Shown: positions 15,068 through 26,083, numbered from the stretch's first letter. The stretch: 33,165 nucleotides of DNA from Candidatus Omnitrophota bacterium (GCA_023247705.1 JAHFFY010000020.1:1-33165), one strand, 5' to 3'. Notes: generated from the sequence alone by a model not told the origin. Numbers and translations are program-made.

Positions 15068-15232
15068 ATGGAAAGTGGCATCAGTTTTTCGGTGAGTCCA
15101 TTGCAGGCTTTATTAGCTGTCGCTTTTCAGATATGGTTAGTCGTGTTCCCGATTGTTATTATTCGTAAGCTCAATTATCTAACCAATCTATTTCAGTCAC
15201 AATTCGATACTGATAAAGAGACTTCTCAATAG
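15068..15232 (+). CDS. Small membrane protein (54 aa)
   Basis: A 54-residue ORF with an excellent AAGGAGG site about 10 nt before ATG 15068. Residues 11-32 form one hydrophobic helix (PLQALLAVAFQIWLVVFPIV), followed by a positively charged RK and a polar tail of ~20 residues ending DKETSQ. It lies 35 nt after the second PilZ gene in the same direction. I recognise no family. The ribosome site and the position make it a likely real gene. Confidence 0.6.
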   Translation: MESGISFSVSPLQALLAVAFQIWLVVFPIVIIRKLNYLTNLFQSQFDTDKETSQ

Positions 15233-15283
15233 AAGATTTTTTCATGAATCCCTTGAAGTTCGAGGTGATCTGAATCAAAGGTA

Positions 15284-15973
15284 ATGAATTTTTCAGAGCA
15301 ATCATCAACGCATAAAACGATCAAGGTACTGTACGAAGACGAGCATTTTATTGTTTTTGATAAATCCCCGGGATTATTAGTCGTGCCTTCCCCCAAGAAC
15401 GAAAAGAACACATTACAGACGATTGTTAATCAACAGATTTCGTCTAGCGATCCATCGGCCAGATTGTTTCCTTGTCATCGTCTTGACCGGGACACTTCGG
15501 GTGTTATCCTGTTTGCCCGAGGGAAAGAGAACCAGGATCTAATGATGGAAGAGTTCAAACACCGCCGCGTCCACAAAACCTATATCGCTTTCGTGCAAGG
15601 GAAGCTTAGAAATCCGGCAGGGGAGATCAAAAGCATGATCCGTGATTTTGAACAGGTAAAATATCAGAAGCACTCTTCTTCTAAATTAGCCATCACCAGA
15701 TATAAAGTGTTGACGGTCAGAAGGCAGTATAGTGTGGTGGAGGTGAATCCGATCACCGGCCGGACCAATCAGATCCGGATCCATTTCAGCCAGATTGGCC
15801 ATCCTCTGTTAGGCGAACGAAAGTATGCCTTTGGCAAGGATTCTCCTCTCAAATTCCGCAGGACCGCTTTACATGCGTTAAGTTTAAAATGGCGTCATCC
15901 GATTTATAAAAAAGAAATTCAAATTCAATCACCATTACCGGAGGATATGGAACGGTTCCGTTCCCAAAATTAA
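15284..15973 (+). CDS. RluA-family pseudouridine synthase
   Basis: A 229-residue enzyme that isomerises uridine in RNA. The catalytic motif HRLDRDTSGV carries Asp68. Other family blocks are VLYEDEHFIVFDKSPGLLVVP, the KTYIAFVQG strand, and the C-terminal PITGRTNQIRIHFSQIGHPL. There is no S4 domain, and the length matches the RluA/TruC-like short forms, so the target site in rRNA or tRNA cannot be assigned. The gene is followed 2 nt later by the MazG-like gene. Confidence 0.88.
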   Translation: MNFSEQSSTHKTIKVLYEDEHFIVFDKSPGLLVVPSPKNEKNTLQTIVNQQISSSDPSARLFPCHRLDRDTSGVILFARGKENQDLMMEEFKHRRVHKTYIAFVQGKLRNPAGEIKSMIRDFEQVKYQKHSSSKLAITRYKVLTVRRQYSVVEVNPITGRTNQIRIHFSQIGHPLLGERKYAFGKDSPLKFRRTALHALSLKWRHPIYKKEIQIQSPLPEDMERFRSQN

Positions 15974-15975
15974 TC

Positions 15976-16278
15976 ATGGAAAAAGAATATACCATACGCG
16001 AATTAACAAAGTTGTGTCATGAAACAGCCCAAGAAAAAGGTTTTTGGGACGAAAAACGAAACATCGGCGAGGCTTTGATGTTGATTGTGACCGAGTTAGC
16101 CGAGGCGATGGAGGCTCACCGGATCCAGGATCAGGCCAATTTTAAGGAAGAACTGGCCGACACCTTTATCCGTTTGTTCGATTTGTGCGGCGGTCTTGAG
16201 ATCGATATCCAGGAAGAGATCGATAAGAAAGCGCAGCGCAACAAACAAAGACCTTATAAACACGGAAAGATATGCTGA
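15976..16278 (+). CDS. MazG-like nucleotide pyrophosphohydrolase
   Basis: A 100-residue all-alpha NTP pyrophosphatase of the single-domain MazG-like type. The magnesium-binding pattern is seen as ELAEAME and then EELADTFIRLFDL, the ExxE...ExxD arrangement. The C-terminal KAQRNKQRPYKHGK is common in this group. Such enzymes clean up noncanonical or excess NTPs. Its stop overlaps the start of the next gene by 7 nt. Confidence 0.85.
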   Translation: MEKEYTIRELTKLCHETAQEKGFWDEKRNIGEALMLIVTELAEAMEAHRIQDQANFKEELADTFIRLFDLCGGLEIDIQEEIDKKAQRNKQRPYKHGKIC

Positions 16279-16760
16279 ATTACAAAACAGAGAAGTTGGG
16301 TGAGGAGTGTTTAACTAAAATTTTTATTTTACTCTTCATTTTCATTATCTCGGTGGGTTGCACACGCTTGCAGATGACCAAATACATCCAGGACAGAAAT
16401 CCCTATAAACAGGAATTCTATGCGTCTTTCGATAAGGTTTTGGAGGCGACGAAAGCGACTCTGGCGCATTTGGGCTGGTCAATCGCCCAAACGACTGACC
16501 CTGCTGTTTATGAACAGAGCCGGAATCATTCCGATGGCCAAGAGATATTAATCCTGACGGAAACTAAACAATCTTCACGGATTCTTTATTCGCGTTATTA
16601 TCAATTGAACGTTTTTTTACATGCCCTGAAGAATGCCACGGAAGTCGAGATCCGTTATTCGGTTGTCACCTCTTTTCCTCTTAAAGAATTCCATGGTTAC
16701 CGCAACAATGCGCTAGCCCGGGAAATCTTTAAAGAAATTTCTAGTCAATTAGAAAAATAA
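16272..16760 (+). CDS. Predicted lipoprotein of unknown function
   Basis: A 162-residue protein with a rather long N-region (MLNYKTEKLGEECLTK), a hydrophobic core and a lipobox-like ISVGC at about residue 29, so probably lipid-anchored. The mature part has a mixed alpha/beta pattern (YASFDKVLEATKATLAHLGW, then VEIRYSVVTSF) resembling small outer-membrane-associated lipoproteins, but I cannot name the family. ATG 16272 overlaps the MazG-like gene by 7 nt. Function unknown. Confidence 0.65.
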   Translation: MLNYKTEKLGEECLTKIFILLFIFIISVGCTRLQMTKYIQDRNPYKQEFYASFDKVLEATKATLAHLGWSIAQTTDPAVYEQSRNHSDGQEILILTETKQSSRILYSRYYQLNVFLHALKNATEVEIRYSVVTSFPLKEFHGYRNNALAREIFKEISSQLEK

Positions 16761-16819
16761 CTGCTCGTCTGGAAAAATTTCGCTTTGCGAAACCAATCGC
16801 GCAAGATTTGGTAGTGTTT

Positions 16820-17900
16820 ATGATTGATCATTCCCAAAAACACAACCCGTCAATTCATGGAAGAGGTTCGAGCGATAATCCGCCAAACCGTTTTGAACGT
16901 ATTCATGTGGAACCCGATGATGAATATAAGGAAGATTCAGATTTTGAAGCGGTTAATCCAAAGACCGAGTTCTTAAGAGAAAGAACGCGGTCGATTATTT
17001 CTTATAACGACAGCCCGGACGTTGGGCTGTCAGCAACGATCAATCCGTATCGCGGATGCGAACACGGATGTGTCTATTGTTACGCGCGCCCCACCCATGA
17101 GTATCTGGGATTTTCTTCAGGGCTGGATTTTGAAACCAGAATCATGGTCAAAGAAAACGCCCCGCGAGGAGCTATCATCGAAACGCTGGACCCCGCAGGT
17201 GCTGGGCCTAAGCGGCGTGACGGATTGTTATCAGCCCGTGGAGAGAAAATGGAAATTAACCCAACAATGTTTGGAGGTGTTGGAAGAATTTTTAAATCCG
17301 GTTGTGATCATCACTAAAAATTATCTGGTCACCAGAGACATTGATATCTTACAAAGAATGGCGGAGCATAAAGCTTGTGCGGTTTTTATCTCGGTTACAA
17401 CACTTGATCCTAATTTAAGTCGGGTCATGGAACCGCGTGCGGTTCAGCCGTTGCGTCGGCTGGAGGCGATCCGCGTGCTGTCACAAAACGGGATTCCGGT
17501 GGGCGTCAATGTGGCCCCGGTCATTCCAGGATTGACCGAACACGAGTTGCCGGCGATCGTGCAGGCGGCGGTCAACGCCGGGGCTCAATTTGCGGGCTAT
17601 GTTCCGTTGCGTTTGCCTTATGCGGTTGCAAGGCTTTTTCAGGAATGGTTGAGTCAGCATTTCCCGGATCGAAAAGAGAAGATTCTGAACCGCATCCGTT
17701 CCATGCGTTGCGGACAATTGAATGATCCAAATTTTAATTCCAGAATGGCAGGAGAAGGGATCTTTGCCGACCAGATCGCGGCGCTTTTTGTTCTGGCTTG
17801 CCGGAAAGCAGGCATTAAGCAGGATGGACCGTATTTATCTCTGGAGTCATTTCGTCGGGTTCTAGGTACGATACAAATGGAATTATTTCAAAATGAATAA
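16820..17900 (+). pseudogene. Radical SAM protein of the PA0069/SplB-like family, disrupted by a frameshift
   Basis: Two overlapping frames together encode one radical SAM protein. The first (ATG 16820 to about 17163) carries NPYRGCEHGCVYCYARP with the cluster motif C-x3-C-x2-C, and runs to FETRIMVKENAP. The family then continues in the next frame from REELSSKRWTPQVLGLSGVTD to the stop at 17900. At about 17160-17165 the first frame shifts and ends out of homology at 17317. In relatives I recall, about three residues (ELL-like) sit between KENAP and the next block, so an 11-nt deletion explains both the shift and the missing residues. It may be a true pseudogene or an assembly error. The 3' end overlaps uvrB by 8 nt. 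Confidence 0.8.
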
Positions 17901-19902
17901 ATTCATTCTTCAAAGTAAATTCAAGCCCATTGCTGAACAGACAAAGGCCGTTGAACAATTGGCCGATCAAATCATCAACGGGACCAAATCTCAAACCCTG
18001 TTGGGGGTGACCGGCAGCGGTAAAACCTTCACGCTGGCGAATGTAATCTCAAAGATCAACCGACCGACGCTGGTCATTTCGCATAATAAAACTTTGGCGG
18101 CTCAGCTTTATAGCGAGTTTAAAGAATTTTTCCCGCATAACGCGGTCGAGTATTTTGTCAGCTATTACGATTATTACCAGCCGGAGGCGTATGTGCCGCA
18201 AACCGATGTTTATATTGAGAAAGACGCCTCGATTAATGACCGTTTGGATCGATTGCGGTTGTCTTCGACCACGTCTTTAATGTCGCGGCGTGATGTTTTA
18301 ATCGTGGCCAGTGTGTCCTGCATTTACAACCTGGGTTCGCCGGATGATTACAAAGAATTTCTTTTGTATCTCACGAAAGGCCTGATCATCGACCGTGATC
18401 AAGTCTTGGAGAGTTTAGTGAGTATTCAATACGAACGCAACGATTATGAATTTACCCGAGGGAAATTGCGGGTCCGCGGTGATGTGGTGGAAATTTTTCC
18501 GGCGTATAAGCAGGAGGCGATCCGGGTTCAATTTAACGGTGATGAAATTGAAAAGATTGCGCAGATCGAACCTGTCACCGGTAAGGAGATGTTTGAATTG
18601 GAAAAGGTGGCGATCTATCCGGCCAAGCATTTTATTGTTTCGCCACCCCGCTTGGAGGCCGCCTTAAACGAAATTGAAAAAGAGTTGGTGGAGCGGGTGA
18701 AAGAATTGAACGGTCAGGGAAAGCTACTCGAGGCACAAAGACTGAATTCCCGTACCCGTTACGATATGGAGATGCTCAAAGAAATGGGGTTTTGTCACGG
18801 GATCGAAAATTATTCCAGGGTTTTGTCCGGACGCCCGCCGGGTTGCCGGCCGTTTTGTCTGCTGGATTATTTTCCTAAGGATTTTTTGACTTTAATTGAT
18901 GAGTCGCATGTCACGGTTCCGCAACTGGGCGGGATGTATGAGGGGGACCGGGCGCGTAAGGAGATGCTGGTGCAGTATGGGTTTCGATTACCATCCTGTC
19001 TGGATAATCGGCCACTTAAATTTGATGAATTTATGTCGCTGGTCGGGCAACGGATCTATGTGTCCGCCACCCCTGGCCCATTTGAAAAAAAAGAAAGCAA
19101 AGGTTTTGTCATCGAACAGATCATCCGTCCAACAGGAATTGTGGATCCTCCGATTGTGGTGCGCCCGACAAATGGACAAATCGAAGACCTGTTACAAGAA
19201 ATTCAAAAGCGGGTCGACGTTAACGAACGCACATTGGTTTCGACTTTGACCAAAAAGATGTCGGAAGATCTGACGGCTTATCTGGAAGAACAAGGCATTA
19301 AAGTGAAATATCTTCATTCCGATATCGAAACGATTGACCGGGCACAAATCCTCAAAGAACTGCGTTTGAAAAAATTTGATTGTCTGGTCGGCGTGAACCT
19401 GTTGCGCGAGGGACTGGATTTGCCGGAAGTTTCGCTGGTCGCGATTTTAGACGCGGACAAGGAAGGTTTCTTGCGGTCGCAGACTTCTTTGATCCAAACG
19501 GCGGGGCGCGCGGCCCGGAATGTGAACGGGGTCGTGATCATGTACGCGGACAAAATGACCATGGCGATGAAGTCAACGATCTCGGAAAGCGAACGGCGCA
19601 GGAAAGTCCAACTGGCATTCAATGCGAAGTATGGGATTGTTCCCCGATCGATCGAAAAGGCGATTCATCAGGGGATCGAGGAATTGGCGGAAGCGAAAGA
19701 ACTTGTCATGGAACTCGCCGGCCAGGATGAAGAAGAATACGCTTTATCGAATCTCGTGTCTGATCTCGAGCGGCAGATGGAACTGGCTGCCCGCAATCTC
19801 CAGTTTGAAAAAGCCGCGATGATGCGGGATAAAATCAAAGAATTAAAAGAAACCGGAATGATTTCTTCCAACAAGCGATCTTTGGGCAGAGGGGCTCGTT
19901 GA
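17893..19902 (+). CDS. uvrB: Excinuclease ABC subunit B
   Basis: A 669-residue UvrB, full length. It is the damage-verifying helicase-like subunit of nucleotide excision repair. Seen in order: Walker A GVTGSGKT (38-45), the beta-hairpin region [40 protein letters not shown] with the helicase II DESH box, SATPGPFE, the motif V-VI region [12 protein letters not shown] and QTAGRAARN, and a C-terminal UVR domain ([24 protein letters not shown]) that contacts UvrC. ATG 17893 sits 8 nt before the radical SAM stop. No LexA-type site was recognised upstream. Confidence 0.97.
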   Translation: MNKFILQSKFKPIAEQTKAVEQLADQIINGTKSQTLLGVTGSGKTFTLANVISKINRPTLVISHNKTLAAQLYSEFKEFFPHNAVEYFVSYYDYYQPEAYVPQTDVYIEKDASINDRLDRLRLSSTTSLMSRRDVLIVASVSCIYNLGSPDDYKEFLLYLTKGLIIDRDQVLESLVSIQYERNDYEFTRGKLRVRGDVVEIFPAYKQEAIRVQFNGDEIEKIAQIEPVTGKEMFELEKVAIYPAKHFIVSPPRLEAALNEIEKELVERVKELNGQGKLLEAQRLNSRTRYDMEMLKEMGFCHGIENYSRVLSGRPPGCRPFCLLDYFPKDFLTLIDESHVTVPQLGGMYEGDRARKEMLVQYGFRLPSCLDNRPLKFDEFMSLVGQRIYVSATPGPFEKKESKGFVIEQIIRPTGIVDPPIVVRPTNGQIEDLLQEIQKRVDVNERTLVSTLTKKMSEDLTAYLEEQGIKVKYLHSDIETIDRAQILKELRLKKFDCLVGVNLLREGLDLPEVSLVAILDADKEGFLRSQTSLIQTAGRAARNVNGVVIMYADKMTMAMKSTISESERRRKVQLAFNAKYGIVPRSIEKAIHQGIEELAEAKELVMELAGQDEEEYALSNLVSDLERQMELAARNLQFEKAAMMRDKIKELKETGMISSNKRSLGRGAR

Positions 19903-20013
19903 GGGATTCTATTTTCTTTTTTGAGTTTGAAAGATTACAATAGGTTCATTTTAAACGAACAAGGGCTGAACTTTTTGTTGGATCAACAAGGTGTTTTAAT
20001 CTCAAGGATAAAA

Positions 20014-20775
20014 ATGTTATTGGCAATTGATATCGGCAATACGACTATTTCGATCGGGATTATAAAATTGAGGCGGGTTGTCTCGATTGAGCAAATCCAA
20101 ACGACTTCAAAGTCAGAGGTCTTGCGAAAGAACCTGCGGCAAAAATTATTTTCTTTGGTAAAACGGTATCCGTTTGAGCGGGCGATTATTTGCAGTGTTG
20201 TTCCCAAGGCGGTGCGGTTGGTGCGAACCATTTTGGTCAAGGAACTGAAGCTCCCGACTCGACAGATAGGGCTTGACTTGTGTGTGCCGATCAAAAATTT
20301 ATATCGTAATCCCAGGCAAGTGGGCCAGGACCGGCTCGTTTGTGCTTACGCGGCGAGAGAATTCTACGGTTCTCCGTTGATTGTCATTGATTTCGGGACG
20401 GCAATAACTTTTGATGTGGTTTCCAAAAAAGGGGAATATTCAGGTGGCATTATTGTTCCGGGCATTCGCTTGACCGCCGAGGCGTTATTCAATAAAACCG
20501 CGCTGCTCCCGAAGGTTACCATCAAAATCCCTCGGGAATTGATTGGACGCGACACAAAGAATAGTATTTTAAGCGGGATATTTTTCGGATACGGCGCTTT
20601 GTGCAACGGCTTGATTGATTTAATCGCCCGGCAAATGAAGACGCACCCTCGGGTGATTCTAACGGGAGGATATGGTCATTTAATGAGAAAATTTATCTCT
20701 AGGCCGATTACCCGTTTGGATAATGAACTGATTTTTCGAGGAATTGAGTTGATCGACCGAAATGATCGGTTTTGA
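20014..20775 (+). CDS. coaX: Type III pantothenate kinase
   Basis: A 253-residue ASKHA-fold kinase, the usual CoaX length, phosphorylating pantothenate as the first step of coenzyme A synthesis. Motifs: DIGNTTISIG at residues 6-15 (phosphate 1), YRNPRQVGQDRLVCAYAA with the pantothenate-contact region, VIDFGTAITFDVV (phosphate 2), and GGIIVPGI. ATG 20014 is chosen because it directly precedes the first strand and has an AAGGA site 7 nt upstream; the open frame back to 19921 carries no family similarity. Confidence 0.92.
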   Translation: MLLAIDIGNTTISIGIIKLRRVVSIEQIQTTSKSEVLRKNLRQKLFSLVKRYPFERAIICSVVPKAVRLVRTILVKELKLPTRQIGLDLCVPIKNLYRNPRQVGQDRLVCAYAAREFYGSPLIVIDFGTAITFDVVSKKGEYSGGIIVPGIRLTAEALFNKTALLPKVTIKIPRELIGRDTKNSILSGIFFGYGALCNGLIDLIARQMKTHPRVILTGGYGHLMRKFISRPITRLDNELIFRGIELIDRNDRF

Positions 20776-20781
20776 TTTTTT
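20755..20781 (+). terminator. Possible weak terminator overlapping coaX stop
   Basis: A 6-bp stem, GACCGA (20755-20760) with TCGGTT (20766-20771) and an AATGA loop, followed by TTGATTTTTT. It is short and overlaps the stop codon, so it is a tentative call. Confidence 0.3.
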
Positions 20782-20866
20782 GATTTAGAGAAATTTGCTT
20801 ATACCCGCAGATTAAATTTTCAGATCTCGTCTCATAAATTCAATAAAAGAATACATTTTTTGTCAT

Positions 20867-20893
20867 TTAGCGCTCATCTGTAATGAGTGCTAA
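20867..20893 (+). promoter_or_regulatory. CIRCE element 1 (HrcA operator), upstream copy
   Basis: TTAGCGCTC, nine bases, then GAGTGCTAA. This is the CIRCE consensus with one change (G for A) in the left arm. It lies 32 nt upstream of the -35 box, so it can aid HrcA binding without blocking polymerase alone. Confidence 0.9.
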
Positions 20894-20924
20894 TCAATTT
20901 TAGGACGGGTCATAAAAAAAATCC

Positions 20925-20953
20925 TTGACAAAAATTTTAGAGAAATATATATT
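20925..20953 (+). promoter_or_regulatory. groESL promoter (sigma-70 type)
   Basis: TTGACA (20925-20930), a 17-nt spacer and TATATT (20948-20953). The predicted start near 20960 falls within the second CIRCE element. The strong housekeeping match means heat control is by repression through HrcA. Confidence 0.8.
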
Positions 20954-20978
20954 GGCACTCTATAATAGACAGTGCTAA
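20952..20978 (+). promoter_or_regulatory. CIRCE element 2 (HrcA operator), promoter-proximal copy
   Basis: TTGGCACTC, nine bases, then CAGTGCTAA: one change per arm relative to the CIRCE consensus. It overlaps the -10 end and transcription start, and it would be in the leader RNA. The spacer contains TATAAT by chance. Confidence 0.88.
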
Positions 20979-21039
20979 ATCAGGTTTCTAAAACAAATCA
21001 AAATTTAATAACCAAATCATTTTAAAAGGAGGTGTCGCA

Positions 21040-21333
21040 GTGGAAATTAAACCATTAGCAGACCGTATTGTTGTAAAGCCATTGGAAGCGGAAGAAAAAT
21101 CCAAAGGGGGAATTGTCCTTCCGGAAACCGCCAAAGAAAAACCGCAAGAAGGAAAAGTCGTCGCCGTGGGAAAGGGAAAAGTGCTCAATAACGGACAAGT
21201 GCATCCCTTGGAATTAAAAGTCGGGGACAGAATTCTTTATGGTAAATACAGTGGTAACGAAATCAACACCAAAGACGGAGATGAACTCCTGATTATGCGC
21301 GAAGATGATGTCTTGGCGGTCATAAAATCTTAG
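21040..21333 (+). CDS. groES: Co-chaperonin GroES
   Basis: A 97-residue GroES that caps the GroEL chamber. It opens with [20 protein letters not shown]; the mobile loop is [18 protein letters not shown], and the C-terminal [16 protein letters not shown] strand completes the fold. Translation begins at GTG 21040, supported by a near-perfect AAAGGAGGTG ribosome site at 21025-21034. It is the first gene of a CIRCE/HrcA-controlled operon with groEL 83 nt downstream. Confidence 0.97.
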   Translation: MEIKPLADRIVVKPLEAEEKSKGGIVLPETAKEKPQEGKVVAVGKGKVLNNGQVHPLELKVGDRILYGKYSGNEINTKDGDELLIMREDDVLAVIKS

Positions 21334-21413
21334 GTTTTATATTTTTTCGTCGATTCGAACGTGGTGGAATTAATCAATTTTTTAATGATGAGTATGTCCA
21401 AGGAGGAAAATGA

Positions 21414-23063
<1,650 letters not shown>

Positions 23064-23091
23064 TCCCCGCTTTTGTAATATAATCAAAACC

Positions 23092-23128
23092 AAAGAACCC
23101 TGTATGAAAACATACAGGGTTCTTTTTT
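23092..23128 (+). terminator. Intrinsic terminator of the groESL operon
   Basis: A perfect 15-bp stem, AAAGAACCCTGTATG (23092-23106) with CATACAGGGTTCTTT (23111-23125), AAAA loop, ending in a T6 run (23123-23128). It lies 28 nt after the groEL stop. Confidence 0.95.
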
Positions 23129-23138
23129 GTTTTTGTTA

Positions 23139-23167
23139 TTGACATTTGTGATGGGAATCCCTATATT
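23139..23167 (+). promoter_or_regulatory. Promoter of the guaB3-guaA operon
   Basis: TTGACA (23139-23144), a 17-nt spacer and TATATT (23162-23167), the same two hexamers and spacing as the groES promoter. The predicted start near 23174 leaves an ~89-nt AT-rich leader before ATG 23263. I see no riboswitch-like fold in it. Confidence 0.8.
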
Positions 23168-23262
23168 AAAAGGCATATTTTGGAGATAAAATTGTGGATT
23201 TTATTTTTTAAAATCATAAGTTTATCTTATATATAGATTTACTATAAAAGAGGTTTCTTGAT

Positions 23263-24423
23263 ATGGCAGAGTGGATAGGTATAGGCCGTCGGGCGAGACG
23301 GTGTTATGGTTTTGATGAAGTCGCCTTGGTTCCGGGAATGGTCACGGTCAATCCCAACGAAGTTGATATCAGTTGTTCGATCAATGGTGTCAAAATCGGA
23401 GTTCCGATCTTTGCCGCGGCGATGGATGGGGTTGTTGATGTGAAATTTGCGGTTGCAATGGGGCAGATGGGCGGGATCGCCGTTTTAAATTTGGACGGGA
23501 TCCAGACCAGATATGATAATCCCGCAGATGTTTTAATCAAAATAGCCAACGCCAGTGCGGAAGAAGCAACCAAACTTGTTCAGAGCGTTTATCTTAAGCC
23601 GGTCAAAGAGAAATTAATTGCTAAAAGAATTAAAGAGATCAAATCGAAAAAAGTCCCTGCCGTTGTCAGTTGTATTCCCCAAAACGCTAAAAGATTCGCT
23701 GAGATCGCGCAAGACGCGGGATGCGATATTTTCGTTGTCCAGTCGACTGTTGCTACTGTCCGGCACGTGGCCACGGAATACAAAGTTTTAGATATCTTAA
23801 AATTTTGCCAAGAGATCAAAATCCCCGTCATCATCGGAAATTGTGTAACCTATGAAGTTGCCTTGGAGTTGATGGAAGCGGGCGCATCAGGGTTATTGGT
23901 CGGGATCGGTCCGGGGGCTGCTTGTACGACGCGCGGAGTGTTGGGGATTGGTGTTCCCCAGATTACTTCTACAGTTGATACGGCCGCGGCCAGAGATTAT
24001 TTTTATAAAAAGAAGGGAAAATATGTTCCGATCATAACTGACGGTGGGATGCGCATTGGCGGCGAGATTTGTAAAGCCTTTGCGGCCGGAGCCGATGTCG
24101 TCATGGTCGGGTCGGCGTTCGCTAAGGCGAAGGAAGCCCCGGGCAAAGGGTATCATTGGGGGATGGCGACCTCTCATGCTAACCTTCCGCGCGGAACAAG
24201 AATACGAGTGGGAACGACCGGGACGCTGAAAGAAATTTTGTTTGGACCCGCTCAGGTGGATGATGGATCGCAGAATTTGGTTGGCGCGCTAAGGACCTCA
24301 ATGGGTTCGCTGGGCGCTTCCAACATCAAAGCGATGCACGATGTTGAAATCATTATGGCTCCCTCGATTCAGACAGAAGGAAAGATGTTTCAAGTCGGAC
24401 AGCGGGTTGGAATGGGGAAATAA
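23263..24423 (+). CDS. guaB3: GuaB3-family IMP dehydrogenase (CBS-less)
   Basis: A 386-residue TIM-barrel protein related to IMP dehydrogenase, which oxidises IMP to XMP. The catalytic loop GIGPGAACTTRGVLGIGVPQ has Cys221. The usual CBS pair between the first strands is replaced by a helical segment, and the flap region reads GYHWGMATSH instead of the YRGMGS-type sequence. This architecture and the LPRGTRIRVGTTGTL block match the GuaB3 group known from actinobacteria and cyanobacteria. Position directly before guaA supports a guanine-nucleotide role. An AGAGG site precedes ATG 23263. Some members were long called IMPDH-related without an assigned activity. Confidence 0.87.
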   Translation: MAEWIGIGRRARRCYGFDEVALVPGMVTVNPNEVDISCSINGVKIGVPIFAAAMDGVVDVKFAVAMGQMGGIAVLNLDGIQTRYDNPADVLIKIANASAEEATKLVQSVYLKPVKEKLIAKRIKEIKSKKVPAVVSCIPQNAKRFAEIAQDAGCDIFVVQSTVATVRHVATEYKVLDILKFCQEIKIPVIIGNCVTYEVALELMEAGASGLLVGIGPGAACTTRGVLGIGVPQITSTVDTAAARDYFYKKKGKYVPIITDGGMRIGGEICKAFAAGADVVMVGSAFAKAKEAPGKGYHWGMATSHANLPRGTRIRVGTTGTLKEILFGPAQVDDGSQNLVGALRTSMGSLGASNIKAMHDVEIIMAPSIQTEGKMFQVGQRVGMGK

Positions 24424-24448
24424 AATTTAGGATTGGAGATGATGAATC

Positions 24449-26083
24449 ATGGGCCGGCGAGCAAAAAATCCGCGTAAAAAGATATTCAGAAAGATATTCA
24501 GAAAGAAACATCGACCGGAATCGAACGTCAATCTGCCTGTTCGGACCAAGGATGTGATTTTGGTATTGGATTTCGGTTCTCAATATACCCAGCTTATTGC
24601 CAGACGCATCCGAGAAAACAAAGTCTTCAGCAGGATCGTTCCTTATAACATTTCCATGCAGGAGATCATTGATATCAATCCGAAAGGATTGATCCTTTCT
24701 GGCGGGCCTATGAGCGTTTATGATAAAGGCGCGCCCTTGCCGCACAAAGATATTTTCAAGATCAATAAACCTATCCTGGGGATCTGTTACGGGATGCAAG
24801 CCATCACGCATATGATGGGTGGTTCGGTCGAAAAAAGCAAGGCCCGCGAGTTTGGTCGGGCGGAGTTGTTTATCGACAGCAACAAGGATTTATTTTTTAA
24901 TCTGCCGACTAATCTGACCTGTTGGATGAGCCATGGTGACGGTATCAAAAAGATGCCGAATGGATTTATCAAGATCGCCCATACACTTAATGCGCCGGTC
25001 GCTGCGATCGCGAATCGTCATAAAAAGATATTCGGTGTGCAATTTCATCCCGAGGTTGTGCATACCCAGCGGGGAAGCCAGATTCTTTTAAATTTTCTTT
25101 TTCAACTCTGCGGATGTCTCCCGCGATGGACGATGGATAAATTTGTGAACTCCGGCATCAAACAAATCAAAGAAACGGTCGGCAACAAGAAAGTCGTCCT
25201 GGGATTAAGCGGTGGTGTGGATTCTTCGGTTGCGGCCATGTTGATTCACAAGGCGATCGGAAAAAATCTGCATTGCATTTTTGTGGATAACGGACTGCTG
25301 CGCAAGAATGAAGTGGTTAATGTCCAAAAGACATTTAAAGGCCACTTTAATATGAATTTGCATACGATCGATGCCCAATCCAAATTTCTACAACGGCTTA
25401 AGGGGATCAGCGATCCGGAACAAAAGCGCAAGATCATTGGAGATGAGTTTGTCAAAGTTTTTCAAGATGCGGCCCGTAAGATTAAAGGCGTTGATTTTCT
25501 GGGACAGGGAACGTTATATCCGGATGTCATCGAATCTATTTCTGCGCACGGAGGGCCGTCGGCCGTAATTAAAACGCATCATAATGTCGGCGGGTTGCCC
25601 AAAACAATGAAATTGAAACTGGTCGAACCGTTAAGGGATTTATTCAAAGACGAAGTCCGGACAATTGGAAAGTATTTAGGATTGGCCGAAAATATTTTGA
25701 AAAGACAGCCGTTCCCCGGGCCGGGATTGGCCATTCGGGTGATTGGCGAAGTCACTCAGGAACGACTCGAGATATTAAAAGAAGCAGATGAACGAGTGTT
25801 GGAAGAGATCAAAAAGGCAGGTTTTTATAATGATATTTGGCAGTCATTTGCTGTCTTGCTTCCCATCAAGACGGTGGGCGTAATGGGAGACCAACGAACG
25901 TATGAAAATGTCATTGCCATCCGATGCGTGACGAGTGTCGATGGCATGACAGCGGACTGGGTCAATCTTCCTCACGAGCTTTTAGGTAAAATTTCCAATC
26001 GAATTATCAATGAAGTTCCTGGTGTCAATCGTGTTGTTTATGATGTGAGTTCAAAACCTCCCGCAACGATTGAATGGGAATAA
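24449..26083 (+). CDS. guaA: GMP synthase (glutamine-hydrolysing)
   Basis: A 544-residue enzyme that converts XMP to GMP using glutamine and ATP. The class I amidotransferase has [17 protein letters not shown], the nucleophile Cys in GICYGMQ, and [11 protein letters not shown]; the ATP pyrophosphatase loop is [14 protein letters not shown]; the C-terminal dimerisation domain contains [14 protein letters not shown]. About 33 residues precede the usual start, very basic and built on a short repeat ([11 protein letters not shown]). ATG 24449 has a GGAG site 10 nt upstream; a GTG near 24554 is a possible internal start giving a normal N-terminus. guaB3 lies 25 nt upstream. Confidence 0.95.
   Translation: MGRRAKNPRKKIFRKIFRKKHRPESNVNLPVRTKDVILVLDFGSQYTQLIARRIRENKVFSRIVPYNISMQEIIDINPKGLILSGGPMSVYDKGAPLPHKDIFKINKPILGICYGMQAITHMMGGSVEKSKAREFGRAELFIDSNKDLFFNLPTNLTCWMSHGDGIKKMPNGFIKIAHTLNAPVAAIANRHKKIFGVQFHPEVVHTQRGSQILLNFLFQLCGCLPRWTMDKFVNSGIKQIKETVGNKKVVLGLSGGVDSSVAAMLIHKAIGKNLHCIFVDNGLLRKNEVVNVQKTFKGHFNMNLHTIDAQSKFLQRLKGISDPEQKRKIIGDEFVKVFQDAARKIKGVDFLGQGTLYPDVIESISAHGGPSAVIKTHHNVGGLPKTMKLKLVEPLRDLFKDEVRTIGKYLGLAENILKRQPFPGPGLAIRVIGEVTQERLEILKEADERVLEEIKKAGFYNDIWQSFAVLLPIKTVGVMGDQRTYENVIAIRCVTSVDGMTADWVNLPHELLGKISNRIINEVPGVNRVVYDVSSKPPATIEWE
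24478..24505 (+). repeat. 12-bp direct tandem repeat in the 5' end of guaA
   Basis: AAAGATATTCAG occurs twice in a row (24478-24489 and 24490-24501), followed by a partial third unit AAAG. The repeat is in frame and yields the duplicated basic segment KIFRKIFRK in the protein. Confidence 0.8.

Noticed and set aside
16778-16792. Small hairpin TTTCGC-TTT-GCGAAA before the radical SAM gene
   Set aside because: It has a short stem and no T-tract; likely chance.
20961-20966. TATAAT inside the second CIRCE spacer as a -10 box
   Set aside because: It is 30 nt from TTGACA at 20925. TATATT at 20948 has the ideal 17-nt spacing.
24353-24811. 152-codon minus-strand ORF
   Set aside because: It is antisense to guaB3/guaA and shows no recognisable domain or ribosome site.
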